A DNA stretch of 64,000 nucleotides from Piezodorus guildinii (Eukaryota > Arthropoda > Insecta > Hemiptera > Pentatomidae), in assembly GCA_023052935.1 (NCBI GenBank), contig CM041293.1, forward strand, positions 151,403,474 through 151,467,473, read 5' to 3'. The notes under the pieces were generated by a model. That model made no database searches. It was not told the DNA's origin and worked only from the letters and a program-made list of their open reading frames with translations. Of the stretch, positions 23,155 through 35,857 are shown one piece after another. The position numbers and the translations under genes are program-made. Position 1 is the first letter of the stretch, and every line of letters starts with the position of its first letter.

Positions 23155-24990
23155 GAATATGACTAACCCTGTATTTAGGACAGCATTCATTCACTCACTA
23201 TTTACGAAATAAAATTATGCAAATGAAACTGAAAAATAAATCATTATATAAAATAATGATGAAGTAGGAATTGAACGTTGATTTCCAAAAGCTACTATAT
23301 CCAACCTAGGGATGTTTACAGGAAGCTCGTAAATCTCTCTGTCGAATTAAATCTGATAGTCTGCATGAGCAAGAAAATTGTTATTCTTTAATAACATATT
23401 CTTGTTTTTTTCAAATTATGTATTTGCAGTGATTAATTTATAATGATGTAAGACTTAAACTGTAATGTACAACAGTTATTTTACTTCTAATATACATAAA
23501 ATCTACCATACTTGCGAATTTGACTGAAAACTGTCTTACTGTTGAACGAATCAAACCCATAAATAACCATTTTTGGGGAAAATAAAAAAAAATATATCAT
23601 CTGGTTTATATGAAATAGTTTTGACTGATTTTGATTAGTTATCGTCGTAGTAACCACAGTTTCATAGTGCCGAATACTTTGCCCAATAAAAATTTCTCCA
23701 CACTAAATTGGGTGCGCGTAAATTAAAAACGTAGAATAATCTGATGACTGTGTGAATTGAGGCGGGTGATACCTGCAAGGAAGAGATTCCCTAGGGTGAA
23801 ATGTGAAATGCCATACTAAGGAGAAAATGTCAGTCATGAATGGAATGAAAATGTCATTACTAAAAATGAGTCATTCCACCATTATCACACGTTGTGAGGT
23901 TGAAAAAGGACACATGACGCCTTTACAGTGACGAGGAAATAATTAACTTCATCAAATAAGGAAATGCAAATTGAACTTAGGATTAGCACTATAATTAGAC
24001 TATATTCGTGTAACTTCTTAATTTATTATTCATTAAAGGTCACATGAATAATAAATACACTTTATACTTGTATACGCTGGGCTATCCGTGAAAGAATAGT
24101 ACTTCCAAGTGACAACTCTAAATTGAGGGTGGTTCTATTGAAATAAATAAGTGGACTGTATAGATTTAAAATAAATTAAAATAATGGAAGCAAACGACGA
24201 ATCACAATACATTTAATACACTGAAATACATATAAGGATGATAAGAAACAAATTAACCAAATAAATTTATATAAGAAAAATTAACCTAATTATAATTAAA
24301 CAGCTGTAAGAAAATGTAGGAAACAAAATAAACCTAATTAAAATATTGTAAAAATAGAAGAAACAAACTTAACTTAATTAATGCTCAAAGATGTAAAAAA
24401 AAAAAAAAAAATAGTTATCAAATTAAACAGTTTCTTGAATAAGAATTAAGAAATTAAATGTTCCATTAATGGATAAAGATAGGTTATATTCACGTAAAGA
24501 TGTCCAGTTGAGTGTTGAAGAAAACGACCGCAGGGCGGCTGAACGAAGTTGTCTTGAGTATTGAAGAAAATTACCGCAGGGCGGCTTGGACGAAGTTCTC
24601 TTGGGTGTTGATAATGACCGCAAGGTAGCTCTTCCAAGTTCCAAGGGGAACGATAAGAAGATGAAGAAATTCGTTTCCAAACGTTCAAACGTTGAGAGAA
24701 ATCTTGGGTCCATATACGGCATATCTTCACCGCTCAGACGCTAGCTTAAGACTCCACTTGCCACGAGGCAGTCAAAAAAACAATTGAAGTACGATCGTCT
24801 TCTGTCTTTCTCTTCTACTGCTCTCGTTTAAAAACTTTTAATTATATTTAAAATAACTATTTTAAAAATAAATTAAAAAATAAAGATTTAAACAAAAAAA
24901 ATGATCTTATTATAAATATCATAAAAATTATGAACTTATCATTTTTCGATTGAAAAACTATAAAAACCTTATCAGGCCGTAACATATGGC
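23155..24990. other. Intron 3 sequence, no gene; small three-unit repeat near 24510-24650
   Basis: The stretch is AT-rich and unrecognised, except for three imperfect direct units of about 50-57 bp at 24510-24650. They share a core like GACCGCAGGGCGGCT and AAGTTCTCTTGGGT. The open frames over them on the - strand simply reflect the repeats. Confidence 0.5.
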
Positions 24991-24994
24991 GTGA

Positions 24995-25240
24995 ACTACT
25001 GTGGATAATCGGACAACAGTGGGAATCCCAAGTTCTGCCTATCCAGGTTTAGTTAGAACAAGGATCTTTTACACGTAACTGACATCACAAATACACCATT
25101 ATTTTACATCCCCTCTGAAGGACGGCATCATCAATGATTGTTTACAACCTTTAAAAAATCCTAGTGGCAATTGCCGGGTTCGAACACGAGATCATGGATA
25201 TAGAAAGCTGTTATGTTAACCGCAACACCATAGGTGACAT
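24995..25240 (-). mobile_element. Diverged tRNA-derived SINE
   Basis: This aligns by eye with the SINE at 40511-40763: ATAATCGGACAACAGTGGGA matches its tail side, then CCCCTCTGAAGGA and TTAAAAAATCC. A B-box-like GGGTTCGAACACG (25176-25188) lies near the head end, in - orientation. It is the most diverged of the three copies. Confidence 0.65.
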
Positions 25241-25699
25241 CTTGTATCGAGAATACTGAGAGGAGTTTAAATAAAGTTAATGATGGACTAATTTATAATA
25301 ATATTATGCCTGTGTCGGCAAAACATGAACGGATCATTAATGCACCAGGCGCATTTGTCCCCTTCACCCGGTCGAGATCGCACATATATATTTTTATTGA
25401 TTTTGTATATTGTATTATTATTATATAAATTTATTGTTTTGTATATATCGTGTGAATGTAGTATGAATGTTGTACTTTATCACTATTAAAAATGTCCTAA
25501 ATTGGCAGATTGTAATATTACTCAATATAGAATTGTTTCTAAAAAAAAAAAAAAAAAAAAAAAATCAGAAAAAATCAGTGAGTCAATAGTCAACTATCAG
25601 AAGTGGATGTAAAAGTTAGCTACAAAAAAAAAAAGAAATGTATCAATAAAATAGTTTTGATAATGGGGACAAAGCCCCAAAACTGAATTTGACGAATTA

Positions 25700-26601
25700 T
25701 ATTGGGTTGATGCAAAATTAATGCAGGTTTCCTCTATTGCAATATCTTAATTCCAATTGTGTAAACAAAGCTAATCCTAACATTGATCATTATTATACCA
25801 AAACAAACCTTATCTAATACCCTCTCTTTCACCATGAATTTGTTTAGTAAAATCGTTTTGTTCAGTGTGTTCAAAGGTCTTGATTCGAAAATGTCAAAGT
25901 GCGATTTTCGTCAAATTTATTTTTACGAATTTAAATTAGGGCGCAGCGCTGCGCAAACGGCTCGTAATATTAATGAAGTGTGGGGTCAGGGGGCTATTAA
26001 TGAGTGCACGGTGCAGCGTTGGTTCCAGAAGTTTCGCAGAGGAGATTTCGACCTCGAAGACAAGGAAGGTCGGGCCGTCATCTTGCTCTGGACAACGACC
26101 AGCTGAGGTCAAAAGTGGAAGAAGACCCAACCAAAACCACACGAGAAATGGCGGCGGAACTCGGAACTCAAAAATTGCAACGTCTTTGCCCAGCATTGAT
26201 GAATCGGAAGGGGCCGATCCTGCTCCACGATAACGCCAGACCACACGTTGCACAACCAACGCTTCGACGACTGCACGAGTTGGGCTACGAAGTTCTCCAA
26301 CATCCGCCTTATTCACCTGACCTCTCTCCTACAGACTTCCACTTTTTCAGGCATCTGGACAACTTTTTGAGGGAGAAAAATTTTCAAAACCAGGACGACA
26401 TTGAAAATTCTTTTCGTGATTTCATTGAGTCCAGGGATTCGGATTTTTTTTCTGGTGGAATAAGAAAGCTTGTTGAACGTTGGCAAAAGTGCATTGATTC
26501 AGATGTAAATTATTTTGATTAAATATATATGGTTAAAGTAAAGATATGGCGTATTTACAATACCTACTAAAATTCTGCATTAATTTTGCATCAACCCAAT
26601 A
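25700..26601 (+). mobile_element. Mariner element, internally deleted
   Basis: Near-perfect TIRs (TTGGGTTGATGCAAAATTAA at 25702 and its reverse complement ending at 26599) are flanked by TA. The element is about 0.9 kb against about 1.3 kb for full-length mariners. The end sequence style is closest to the mellifera subfamily, which is an inference. Confidence 0.9.
25891..26522 (+). pseudogene. Mariner transposase, frameshifted and missing the first catalytic Asp
   Basis: The N-terminus (MSKCDFRQIYFYEFKLGRSA; VQRWFQKFRRGDFDLED) forms the paired helix-turn-helix DNA-binding region. A frameshift near 26075 moves the reading into the second frame (ALDNDQLRSKVEEDP...TREMAAELG). It then jumps to LMNRKGPILLHDNARPHVA, skipping the region with the first catalytic Asp. 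The second Asp (HDNARPH) and third (YSPDLSPTDFHFF) are present with D34D spacing. It cannot encode active transposase but keeps good TIRs, so it may be mobilised in trans. Confidence 0.85.
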
Positions 26602-26604
26602 TAA

Positions 26605-27060
26605 TAATGAAGATGGAAGAAAATTGTGCTAGTTATAATATCGATAAATAAGAAGTACTTCCTCAAGTCATACTATTATAAAAAACTATTTTATTACCTT
26701 TTATGCCACATGATCCAAAAATGAATTGATAAACACGATACCTATGGAAAAGAACCCTAATGGTTTTGTACAATACAGTATGCACATATCTAAATATATT
26801 AATAACTGCAGATTTTCAAGTTACTGGTGCCATAAAAAAATTAGCGGCCGAAGTCAGCACCCTCCATCTCTTGTATGCTTTGTGCGAATGAAGCATTGGT
26901 ATACTTGTTTTCTCTTTTTATGTCTTTGAGAAGGACCATGTTTAAACGAGAGCTAGAAGTTTTAGACGACCTTTAAGTATTTAAAATCTTACATGAAACA
27001 TTTGAGATAAAAGTTCAAGCCAAAACCAGATTACTAATAGTTTTCTCTAATGCTTACTCC
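26605..27060. other. Intron 3 sequence, nothing recognised
   Basis: I see no gene or repeat here. Confidence 0.5.
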
Positions 27061-27510
27061 TACATGGAATGTTAGCCACTAAAAACATTAGCCATCAATA
27101 GCTGTATATTGCCTGGATTATCTTATGGATGCCAAACGTGTCCCTCGACAACCTTCATGAGAGAAAAATTATAACATGCCCAAGAGCAATGGAGAGGAGC
27201 ATATTAGGCGTAAGGAAAAGCCAAAAGCTCAACAATAAAAAAATAAGAAAAGTTAGTGGTATCACTGATAAAATCAGATTCGTAAAAAAGATGAAATGGC
27301 AATGGGCTGGCCATCTAATGAGGAAAAATGATAAGAACTGGGCTAAAATATTGACTGAGTGGACCCCATCAGAAGGAAAAGGAACCGAGGCAGGCAAAGA
27401 AGAAGGTGGGTCGATGAAATCAAAAAGGCAGAAGGAGTGTAAGGGATGGATGTAAGGGACTATGGTCACGTAAAGCCAAGGATAGAGAATTTTGGAAGAT
27501 GAAGATGAGC
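27061..27510 (+). pseudogene. LINE reverse-transcriptase C-terminal relic
   Basis: The frame at 27129-27455 reads RAMERSILGVRKSQKLNNKK, then MKWQWAGHLMRKNDKNWAKI. The following frame gives RGRQRRRWVDEIKKAEG. These are hallmarks of the tail of endonuclease-RT LINE ORFs. The catalytic part is missing. Confidence 0.7.
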
Positions 27511-27631
27511 GAACTCTTCAACTCAAGTACGGGTAGTTACTGTAAAGACTTTGAACTCCTAAAAAGGAAGGTCTATGAACACAAAAGTATATTAACAAAG
27601 AGGAAAAAAAATGTAAAAATGTATTATAAAT

Positions 27632-27637
<6 letters not shown>

Positions 27638-27704
<67 letters not shown>
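27638..27704. repeat. TA dinucleotide microsatellite
   Basis: An uninterrupted run of about 33 TA units lies in intron 3, about 170 bp upstream of exon 4. Confidence 0.95.
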
Positions 27705-27707
<3 letters not shown>

Positions 27708-27873
27708 CATCAATAAAGACATATTATTATTATATACTCTAAGTTGACAATAAACGACTTCTGAATTGGTCAATAAGATTTGTTTTCGGAATCACCCGAG
27801 ATGTGCTAATGTAATTCCGAGTATTTTTAGTAATGTTATCACTTATATCTATCTTCCTATTTTCAATTTTCAG

Positions 27874-28065
27874 AAAACGTACTGTGCATCAAGTTCGACA
27901 AAAAATATATGATGTCGGCATTTTTGCCGATGCTCAAACGCTGGTATCAGAATTTCGAATATATGGCAGAGTATGAGTTATTTGAACATTTTGGATTCGA
28001 AGCCACGAGGGAATTGAGTACGATAGGAAAGCTCAAAACTTACCGAGCTGGTTCATTAATTGATG
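27874..28065 (+). CDS. Host CNB-domain protein, exon 4
   Basis: A 192-bp exon follows a TTTTCAG acceptor and ends at GATG|GTAAT, phase 1 to phase 1. The reading is NVLCIKFDKKYMMSAFLPML, then KRWYQNFEYMAEYELFEHFG, then LKTYRAGSLID. It completes the first CNB fold (C-terminal helix) and starts the second barrel. It is separated from exon 3 by a 7.1-kb intron with HINE-like, SINE and mariner insertions. Confidence 0.85.
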
Positions 28066-28239
28066 GTAATTTATAGTTTTATTTATTTTGTTCTCTCATT
28101 ATTTATATTTAAAGTTAGTCTTAATAATATTGTAACGGCACTAACAACAACAATATAGCACTGCGGCTTCAGGTCTTTCAGTGTTGCTACATGGAAAGTA
28201 ATTGAATATATATGTATATATAATAATTATTATAATAGG

Positions 28240-29010
28240 CTTACCGTACCCGAATGTTCTATGCCGATACCACCAAACTTCGCCTGCACAGACTCGTCCA
28301 ATGTTCGCTGCTCAAGCCCAAGCCCCCGAGATCAGTCTTAATGCAATCCTCCATTCGACGCTTCGGCCTACCTTTCGGACGCCTACCAGTCGGTTCAGCG
28401 AATACCAACTTTCTCGGAATCCGTTCCTCACCGAGCCCTACAACTTTAAGCGCCCATTTGAGTCTCCACGATGTTATCAACTCAATTATATTCACAGGGT
28501 ACAAACTCCGCAATTCCGTGTTGTGCAACCTTCTAAACTCCTCAGTGGCCTCATCTCTCTTCGGACCAAATATTGTACGCAGTTATTCATTTTCGAAAAC
28601 CTTAAGCCGTTGTTCATCCTTCAAAGTAGACGGCCAGGTTTCACATCCGTAAAGAACCGTCGGAAGAATAATAGTTTTATAAATTCTAACCTTTAAGTTT
28701 TTAGACAGTAGCCGCGAGCTAAGTAATTTTGCAACTGATATTTCCCATTGCATTCCCATTATTCCCACCTTTAACCGGGGACTTTATTTCTTCCTAGATT
28801 TCATTTTTTCTTGTTATCATTGAACCTAAATACTTGAATTTCTCTACGTGTTCAAAAGTATGCCCTGATATATTAATATCATCAAGATCGCCACCATTTC
28901 TGCTACTAATCATATATTTTGTCTTATCGGTATTTAATTCGAGTCATATTTCTTTACCTGTTTTTATTAACACACTTGTATTTAGTTGTATGTTTTCCGT
29001 GTCTTCACCT
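28240..29010 (-). pseudogene. LINE ORF2 3' relic
   Basis: On the - strand the order is KTKYMISSRNGGDLDDINI, then VAKLLSSRLLSKNLKVRIYK, TIILPTVLYGCETWPSTLKD, and a tail with GRRPKGRPKRRMEDC. This is a broken C-terminal half of an endonuclease-RT. The same family appears on the + strand at 63010-64000. Confidence 0.75.
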
Positions 29011-29018
29011 AGCAGTAC

Positions 29019-29020
<2 letters not shown>

Positions 29021-29105
<85 letters not shown>
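29021..29105. repeat. TA dinucleotide microsatellite
   Basis: An uninterrupted TA run of about 41 units lies in intron 4. Confidence 0.95.
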
Positions 29106-29108
<3 letters not shown>

Positions 29109-29678
29109 AAATATTTATTGAGATGTATTACAATTTGTTATTATATATTTAATACTATATATTTATACTATATAATTGATATATATTATACTTATAATAC
29201 TATACTATATATTTATACTATATAATTTGTTACTATATATTAATACTGTCTCGTGGATCTTCTCGGTAAATCTAATACTTTCTTCTTCTGTCCTGAGGCG
29301 TTCTGTGTTCCACTGCTCACTTCAAGGCATTGGTTTATTTATAGCCCATTATTTTTTTTTATTATTATTTATTTATTTTTTTTTTTGTGAAGTTTTATGA
29401 GTACTAAGCAGTGATACTCTTTTAATCCATCAAAATATGTAAATTAAAAAGGAAAATCAGTTGAAGTTACGTTACAATGTCTGAATTTATTCTTAATTTA
29501 ATACACGCAATAAGAACCTACTAACATAATTCCCTACTTTCAATCCGTAATTTGTACAAATGTTTCTATACAATAAATGTTTAGAACGCTGATATCTATT
29601 TGGACTGATCTAAAAAAAAAATATAAACAAGACTTTTAAAAATAAAATTGGAAACTCAAAATTCTAATGTGAAGCCTC
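29106..29678. other. Intron 4 sequence, nothing recognised
   Basis: The stretch is AT-rich, and I see no element until the Jockey-like 3' end begins at 29692. Confidence 0.5.
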
Positions 29679-30116
29679 CCGTAAAAAATCTCCATTCAAC
29701 AACAATTTTTATTGAGTAAAATTACAATCTGTCCCAATTTGAACATCAATAGTAGTGCTGAAAGATATCATACATACTACATTCATACAATATTTACACA
29801 ACATAAAATTACAATAAAATATATATACAATAATGAATCAATACAATAAAGTCATTGTTAGTTTGGACTCCGGCCGTGAAGGATCTCCCAGTACAAGCTA
29901 AGTTTAGCATTAAGTTTTTTATCTACATACTACTTTCTCATATTTTATATTTTTCTCGCATTGTATTTAGAATTAGAAGACTTTAGTTCCTTTATTTTTT
30001 GCATATAAGTTTCCTTATTTATTTATCTTCTTTATTATTCGATTTGTTATTTTATTTTTATTTTTTAAATCTATTTTATTACCTTTTGTTTTCTTCGTTG
30101 TTGGGTTTTCTACATA

Positions 30117-31494
30117 ATGGACGACCCTGACGAATCTAACAGCCCTTTGGCTAAAAGAAAAAGACCTCGGGGTAGAATAAAAAATCCTCCCGACAAATTT
30201 TCTTTGACAGAAAAAATTAATTTAACCCCCACATTTCTCATAGTTAGACGTACAGATGAGGAAGATTTTAAAAAAGTATCCCCATTCTTTATTAATAAGT
30301 TTATTACAGGTATCATTGGTGAAGCTAAAAACATTAAAAAACTTCGAGAAGGTTCTCTCCTCGTGGAAACTTTAAGGGCACACAATCAAATACCCTTTTA
30401 AAAATTACAGACTTTGGGGGTCAATTTCCCGTCGAAGTAACGCCACATAACACGCTGAACTACAGCAAAGGAATTATAAAAGTATATGATTTTCAATACT
30501 TGGACATAGAGGAAATTAAGAGGGAATTGACGAACGTCATAAAAGATATAGTTAGAATTAAAATTAAAAAAAACGGAGTCGAAATAGCAACTCATAGCTA
30601 TATAGTTACGTTCCCAACTCCAATAGCGCCTAAAACTATTAAAGTGGGATATGAAACTGTACCCGTATTTTCATACACGCCAAACCCTTTACGTTGTTTT
30701 AATTGCCTAGGTTTTTACCACCCCACGGCACAGTGTAAGAAACAAGCAATCTGCATACAATGCGGCAAAAATAAACACGGTGAAAATTCGAGGTGCGAAA
30801 ATGCTCCTAGCTGCGTAAACTGCAGTGGACCCCATCATGCACTTGACCGGTCCTGTCTAGTATTTAAAATGCAAAAAAAATTAAATCGATACAGGTAAAT
30901 AATAAGATATCGCTAATAGACGCTAGAAAAATATATAAACAACGTCACCCTACAACCTTTTTCAAATCTTTCGCGGATATCACGAAAGAAAATACAAATA
31001 TATTTAGTAAAAGAGAAATCGGCACGCAAGTCGAAATACCATATTTATTTGGAGAAATTAAAAATAATATCGTTATATCTACAGATAATACCGAAAATAA
31101 CAATCCTAAGGCTAGCGATAATAATGTAACACGCTGCTCCCCTACTACGCCGCCTCCGCTCCCCACTCCGCCGTCTCCGCCCCCCACTCCCACTCCTCCA
31201 CTAAGCCAGAGAGAATACCGCCTCCGTCGTGGCAGGTCCGCCTCATGCCATCGCCCTGTTCCCTCAAACTCCTGTCCCATCCCCTCCACCTCCGCCCAAC
31301 CTGTCCCCACCACTATCCCCCCTCCCTCGAGCAACTTCATTTCTAGTCTTTTCGTCGAAGCTGGAACATCTACGGATGGCTCCTTAGGTGATCCCATCCT
31401 TGACGATGGGTGCCGGTCTGCTGATGAGGACGGTTTTATTAAAGTTAAAGGCAACAGAAAGACCAAAAAGAAAAATGAATCTAATAATAGCTAA
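30117..31494 (+). pseudogene. I-like LINE ORF1, gag-like zinc-knuckle protein (two frameshifts)
   Basis: Frames starting at ATG 30117 (MDDPDESNSPLAKRKRPRGR) break near 30390, continue at 30500-30898 and shift again to end at TAA 31494. The middle carries three CCHC knuckles (CFNCLGFYHPTAQC, CIQCGKNKHGENSRC, CVNCSGPHHALDRSC). The last part is proline- and serine-rich, then strongly basic. This matches ORF1 of I-type LINEs, which packages the RNA. Two one-base lesions are enough to explain the loss of the frame. Confidence 0.8.
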
Positions 31495-32195
31495 TATTGA
31501 TAAACGCCCTCTTTGAATATTGATGTCTATAAGTATAATGATTATACATGACATGTATATCTGTTTGTACATGTATATATGTGATAATGTGTGTATCACC
31601 TATATGTGTGTATGTAAATATGTGCGTATGTATGTGTTTATTTCTGTATATATTTGTATATCTAAGTATGAAGTAAGCTATTATTTTTTTAATTACTCGT
31701 CATATTTTGTTTTATTATTTTTCTCTCTTCCACTTATCATTATGGTCATATTGCCTCCTGACTTTTTAACTGTTAGTTGCCTATCAACAATTCTTTCCGA
31801 CCGGAAGTGCATCCGTTCCGATGAGTCTGACCAATCTATCAAATTATCTTTCAAAAGTAACAATATTCCAGCACAAAATACAATTATTACACATCTTCTT
31901 TTATCTTTTCTAATTTATTTTTTAGTCTCCTTATTAACATATGAAGATATATTTTTAATTTCCTCTCTCATGTGTTGCTTTCATTTCCATATATTTAAAT
32001 TTACCATTACCACCGCTACTTTTTTGTTTAATTCTACTTTCTCTTATCTGTTTATTTATCTAATTCTAATTACTATAAATAATTATTTTTTTAGTTACCA
32101 GTCCTATCTTGTTTTATTTAATTCTTCTTTTGCACTTCTCTTTATGTTTATATTGCCTCCTGACTTTTTAATCTCTTTCGATCATATCTCTCAAA

Positions 32196-35100
32196 ATGGC
32201 GTTACTTCAATGGAACTGCAATGGCTTAAGATCTCATTTCAATGACTTAAAAATTTTAATTCACGATAGTGAGGCAACTGTCATTGCTCTTCAAGAGACA
32301 ATGCTAAAACCAACGGACCCCTTTTCTCTAAAAAATTTCGAAATATACCGCAAAGACGGACCAAATCAGAACCATGGTCACCACGGTGTCCTCATAGCAG
32401 TGCACAAATCCGTTTACTCCGAATCGATCCCTCTCAACTCCCGGCTACAAACCGTAGCCGTTAGAGTACATCGAGACTTTCCGTTAACCATATGTACTAT
32501 ATACCTCCCACAGGATCCTACAATAGACACCAATCAACTCTTGGATATTTATAACCAATTACCTCGTCCTGTACTTTTTGTTGGAGACATGAACGGACAC
32601 AATCCTCTTTGGGGTTCTCCAAATATGAATATCCGGGGTAAAATAATAGAAAACTTTCTAGACAGTTCCAATCTCCTACTTCTCAACTCCGGTGACCCGA
32701 CCTTCCTAAGTTCCAGCTATGGGACATATTCAGCTCTTGATCTGTCCCTCTGTTCCCCTTCCCTATATAACGACGTAGACTGGACCGTCTTGCCCGATCT
32801 ACATGGTAGTGACCATTTTCCCTTGCTGATTAAAATGAAACATGTTAAACCTACTCGTATAACTCCGAAATGGATGCTCCATAGAGCGGACTGGGATCTC
32901 TTTGCCTCCTTAGCTTCGGCACCTCGAACCCCTCCTCATGAATTGACCATTGATGAGGGTTGTTCAACTATCACTAATACGATCATTCGTGCAGCTAAAG
33001 AATCGATACCAATGTCTTCTGACTCACCAAGAAGACCACCCGTACCTTGGTTTAACGATGCTTGCAGGGAAGCGATCAGGGATCGTCGAAAAGCGTACAA
33101 AAAATTCCAAAAATGTATGACCTCAAAAAATCTAGTATAATATAAGAGGCAGAGAGCTCTTTGCCGAAGAATAATCAATCTGAGCAAAAGCGAATCATGG
33201 AAAAAATATATAAGCTCCATAAATTCGTCAACGACGTCAACTCAAATCTGGAAAAAAATTCGTAAAATCACTAAATCCTCTTCGTCAACACGTTACACCA
33301 TCCTCATCAATGGACAACTCTCCGACGATCCTAAAACCGTCGCAGATGCTTTTGGCAATTTCTTTTCTGAAATCTACACCTCTGGCTCAAGCAATAACGA
33401 TTGTGAAGTCATAGATTATGTGAATAGAAGTATAAATGATGACTCCGCCGATTATAATATCCCGTTCTCAAAATGGGAACTAAAAAATATTTTGTCCTCC
33501 GTTAAAGGATCCACTCCTGGCCCCGATCTGATCCATTATGACATGATTAAACATCTACCTAGCAATACGCTTACATGGCTGCTTAATTATTATAATCATG
33601 TTTGGTCCACGAGACAATTTCCGAATTTCTGGCGTCACTCATTTGTCATCCCTATTCCAAAAAATGAAAAAGATAAGCGTTTACTCAACAGCTATCGCCC
33701 CATATTCCTCACTAGTTGTTTGAGCAAAATTATGGAGCGTATGGTAAACAAAAGACTGATGTGGACGATAGAAAACAACAATTTGCTTCAACCATTTCAA
33801 TCTGGATTCCGCAAAGGCCGCTGCACAGTTGATCACCTAGTCACACTAGAAACCGAAATCCAATACGCCTTTATCAATTCCCAGCAACTAATAGCCATAT
33901 TCTTCGACATGACTAAAGCTTTTGATAACATTAACCATTCAGTGATCCTCAGCAAACTCTCGTCCAATGGGATACATGGTCATCTATTCCATTACATACA
34001 GGAATTCCTTCAACATCGCTTCTTTAGAATTAGGATAGGATGCGAACTGTCTGCGAACCAAGAACAGATGAAAGGAGTCCCACAAGGCTGTATGCTTAGT
34101 CCGACTTTGTTTTGCCTCGCTATTAACGAACTGGGGCTCAACCTACCTCGAGGTGTCAAACCGATGCTGTTCGCAGATGATTTCGCCATTGCCTGCCGTT
34201 CTGGAAACGTTACTACTATACAGCGCAAGCTACAAGACGCTATTAATCGCATCAACAACTGGTCACATTCCATTGATCTCGAATTCTCCTCCGAAAAAAC
34301 CAGAGCTCTACATTTCAGCAGGAAAAGAAATACTCCCGCCTCCCCTACACTTTACCTCGGAAATTCTCCCATTCTTTATACAAATAGTCATAAATTTTTG
34401 GGGTTGACGTTCGACAAAAGACTATCATGGGAACCACATGTTCCAGCACTTAAATCGGCTACAACAAAAAAACTTACTATATTAAGATACCTTAGCAATA
34501 CTTCCTGGGGATCCGATCGCTCTACGATGTTTATGATCTACCAACATTTAGTTTGTTCCAAATTAGATCATGCTTGCTTTGTTTATGGATCGGCTCGTTT
34601 TCGTACTCTAAATAAGCTAGATACAGTGCACCATATGGGCATCAGAAACGCAACCGGGGCCTTCCGAACAAGCCCAGTTCTTAGTTTATGCGCCGAAGCA
34701 GGTATACCTCCGCTTTTATTTAGAAGAAAAAAACTAGCTGTGAACTATATATCGAAATTAATTCTCCAACCTGATCATCCTACCCATAGCTCCATATTTA
34801 AACCAAAATTCACAAATGCTTTTAGAAACAAACCTAACTCAACCCTTCCTTTAACAGAAAGAATGTCTTCCGCCATCGATTTCCTTAAAAGCTTACCTAT
34901 CTGCAAACCAGAACCTCTAAACCCTCCGTGGCTTCACAAACCCCCCAATATTATGCTTGACTTGTCACGATTACTCAAAACCAATACCTCCCCTTCCGAA
35001 TACAAAAATGAATTTACCACTCTGCTCCATACTCTTCCGGATACCTTTTTAATCTATACAGATGGATCAAAATCAGAAGAATCTACAGCCTGCTCATTCG

Positions 35101-35857
35101 TTACACACAACTCGACACACAAAATAAAATTACATAAACTATGTAACATTTATACTGCAGAGCTTCAAGCAATAGTTTCAGCTTTACACTACGCTATGTC
35201 AGTTCCCTCACACTCAATTACCATAGTTACCGACTCACTGAGTGCCTTAAAAGGTTTAAATAGCATGTACTCTCCCCAACCTCTCGTCCTAAAGATACAC
35301 CGATATATCCATATGCTCCAAGAATTGGAAAAGACAGTATGCTTTATTTGGATCCCAAGCCATGTGGGGATAGTTGGTAATGAGCTGGCGGATAGGGCCG
35401 CCAAACAGGCGCTCACCCTCCCGGGTCAAGGCGTACCTATCCTAACACCGCGAGATATGTCTCAGCCGCTCCGAAAGGAAATATCGGCTGCCTGGCAGTC
35501 AATGTGGGACGAGAGTCCTGCTAGCAAACTGAAAGTCGTCAAAACAAAAGTGGGGCCTTGGTCCTCATCATGTCGCTCAAGCCGCAGAGAAGAAGTTGTC
35601 CTGGCCAGATTAAGGATTGGCCACACTTAAACATGACCCATCTTCATCTCATTACCAAGCAACCACCTCCTAAGTGCCCACATTGTAACAGTATCCTGAC
35701 TATCAGCCACATTTTAGAAGAATGCCTTTCTTATAGGACAGGTTTAAACAAATTTGGGCTTATAACTAATATATCCTTCATACTTTCCGATAATGAAAAC
35801 AACATCTCAGCGCTGTTCAGGTTTCTTAAGAAACACCTACTATTTAATAAAATATAG
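32196..35857 (+). pseudogene. I-like LINE ORF2: endonuclease, RT, RNase H (one stop, one frameshift)
   Basis: The endonuclease runs from ATG 32196 (LLQWNCNGLRSHFNDL; ALQET; FVGDMNGHNPLWGS; HGSDHFPLL). An in-frame TAA at 33138-33140 interrupts it, but the same frame reopens at once (YKRQRALCRR) and continues to 35630. The RT has motif A FFDMTKAFDNINHSV, motif B GVPQGCMLSPTLF and the FADD box. RNase H has YTDGS, AELQAI, VTDSLSAL and SHVGIVGNELADRAAK, so all catalytic acids are present. A single-base shift at about 35630 leads into a CPHC...H...C knuckle ending at 35857. This is a recently inactivated copy. Confidence 0.9.

Noticed and set aside
28202..28696. 164- and 132-codon + strand frames
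   Set aside because: They are antisense to a recognisable - strand LINE tail and show no domain.
31520..32245. 241-codon frame upstream of the I-like ORF2
   Set aside because: It is T-rich, hydrophobic by composition, overlaps the endonuclease start in another frame, and has no counterpart in I-type LINEs.
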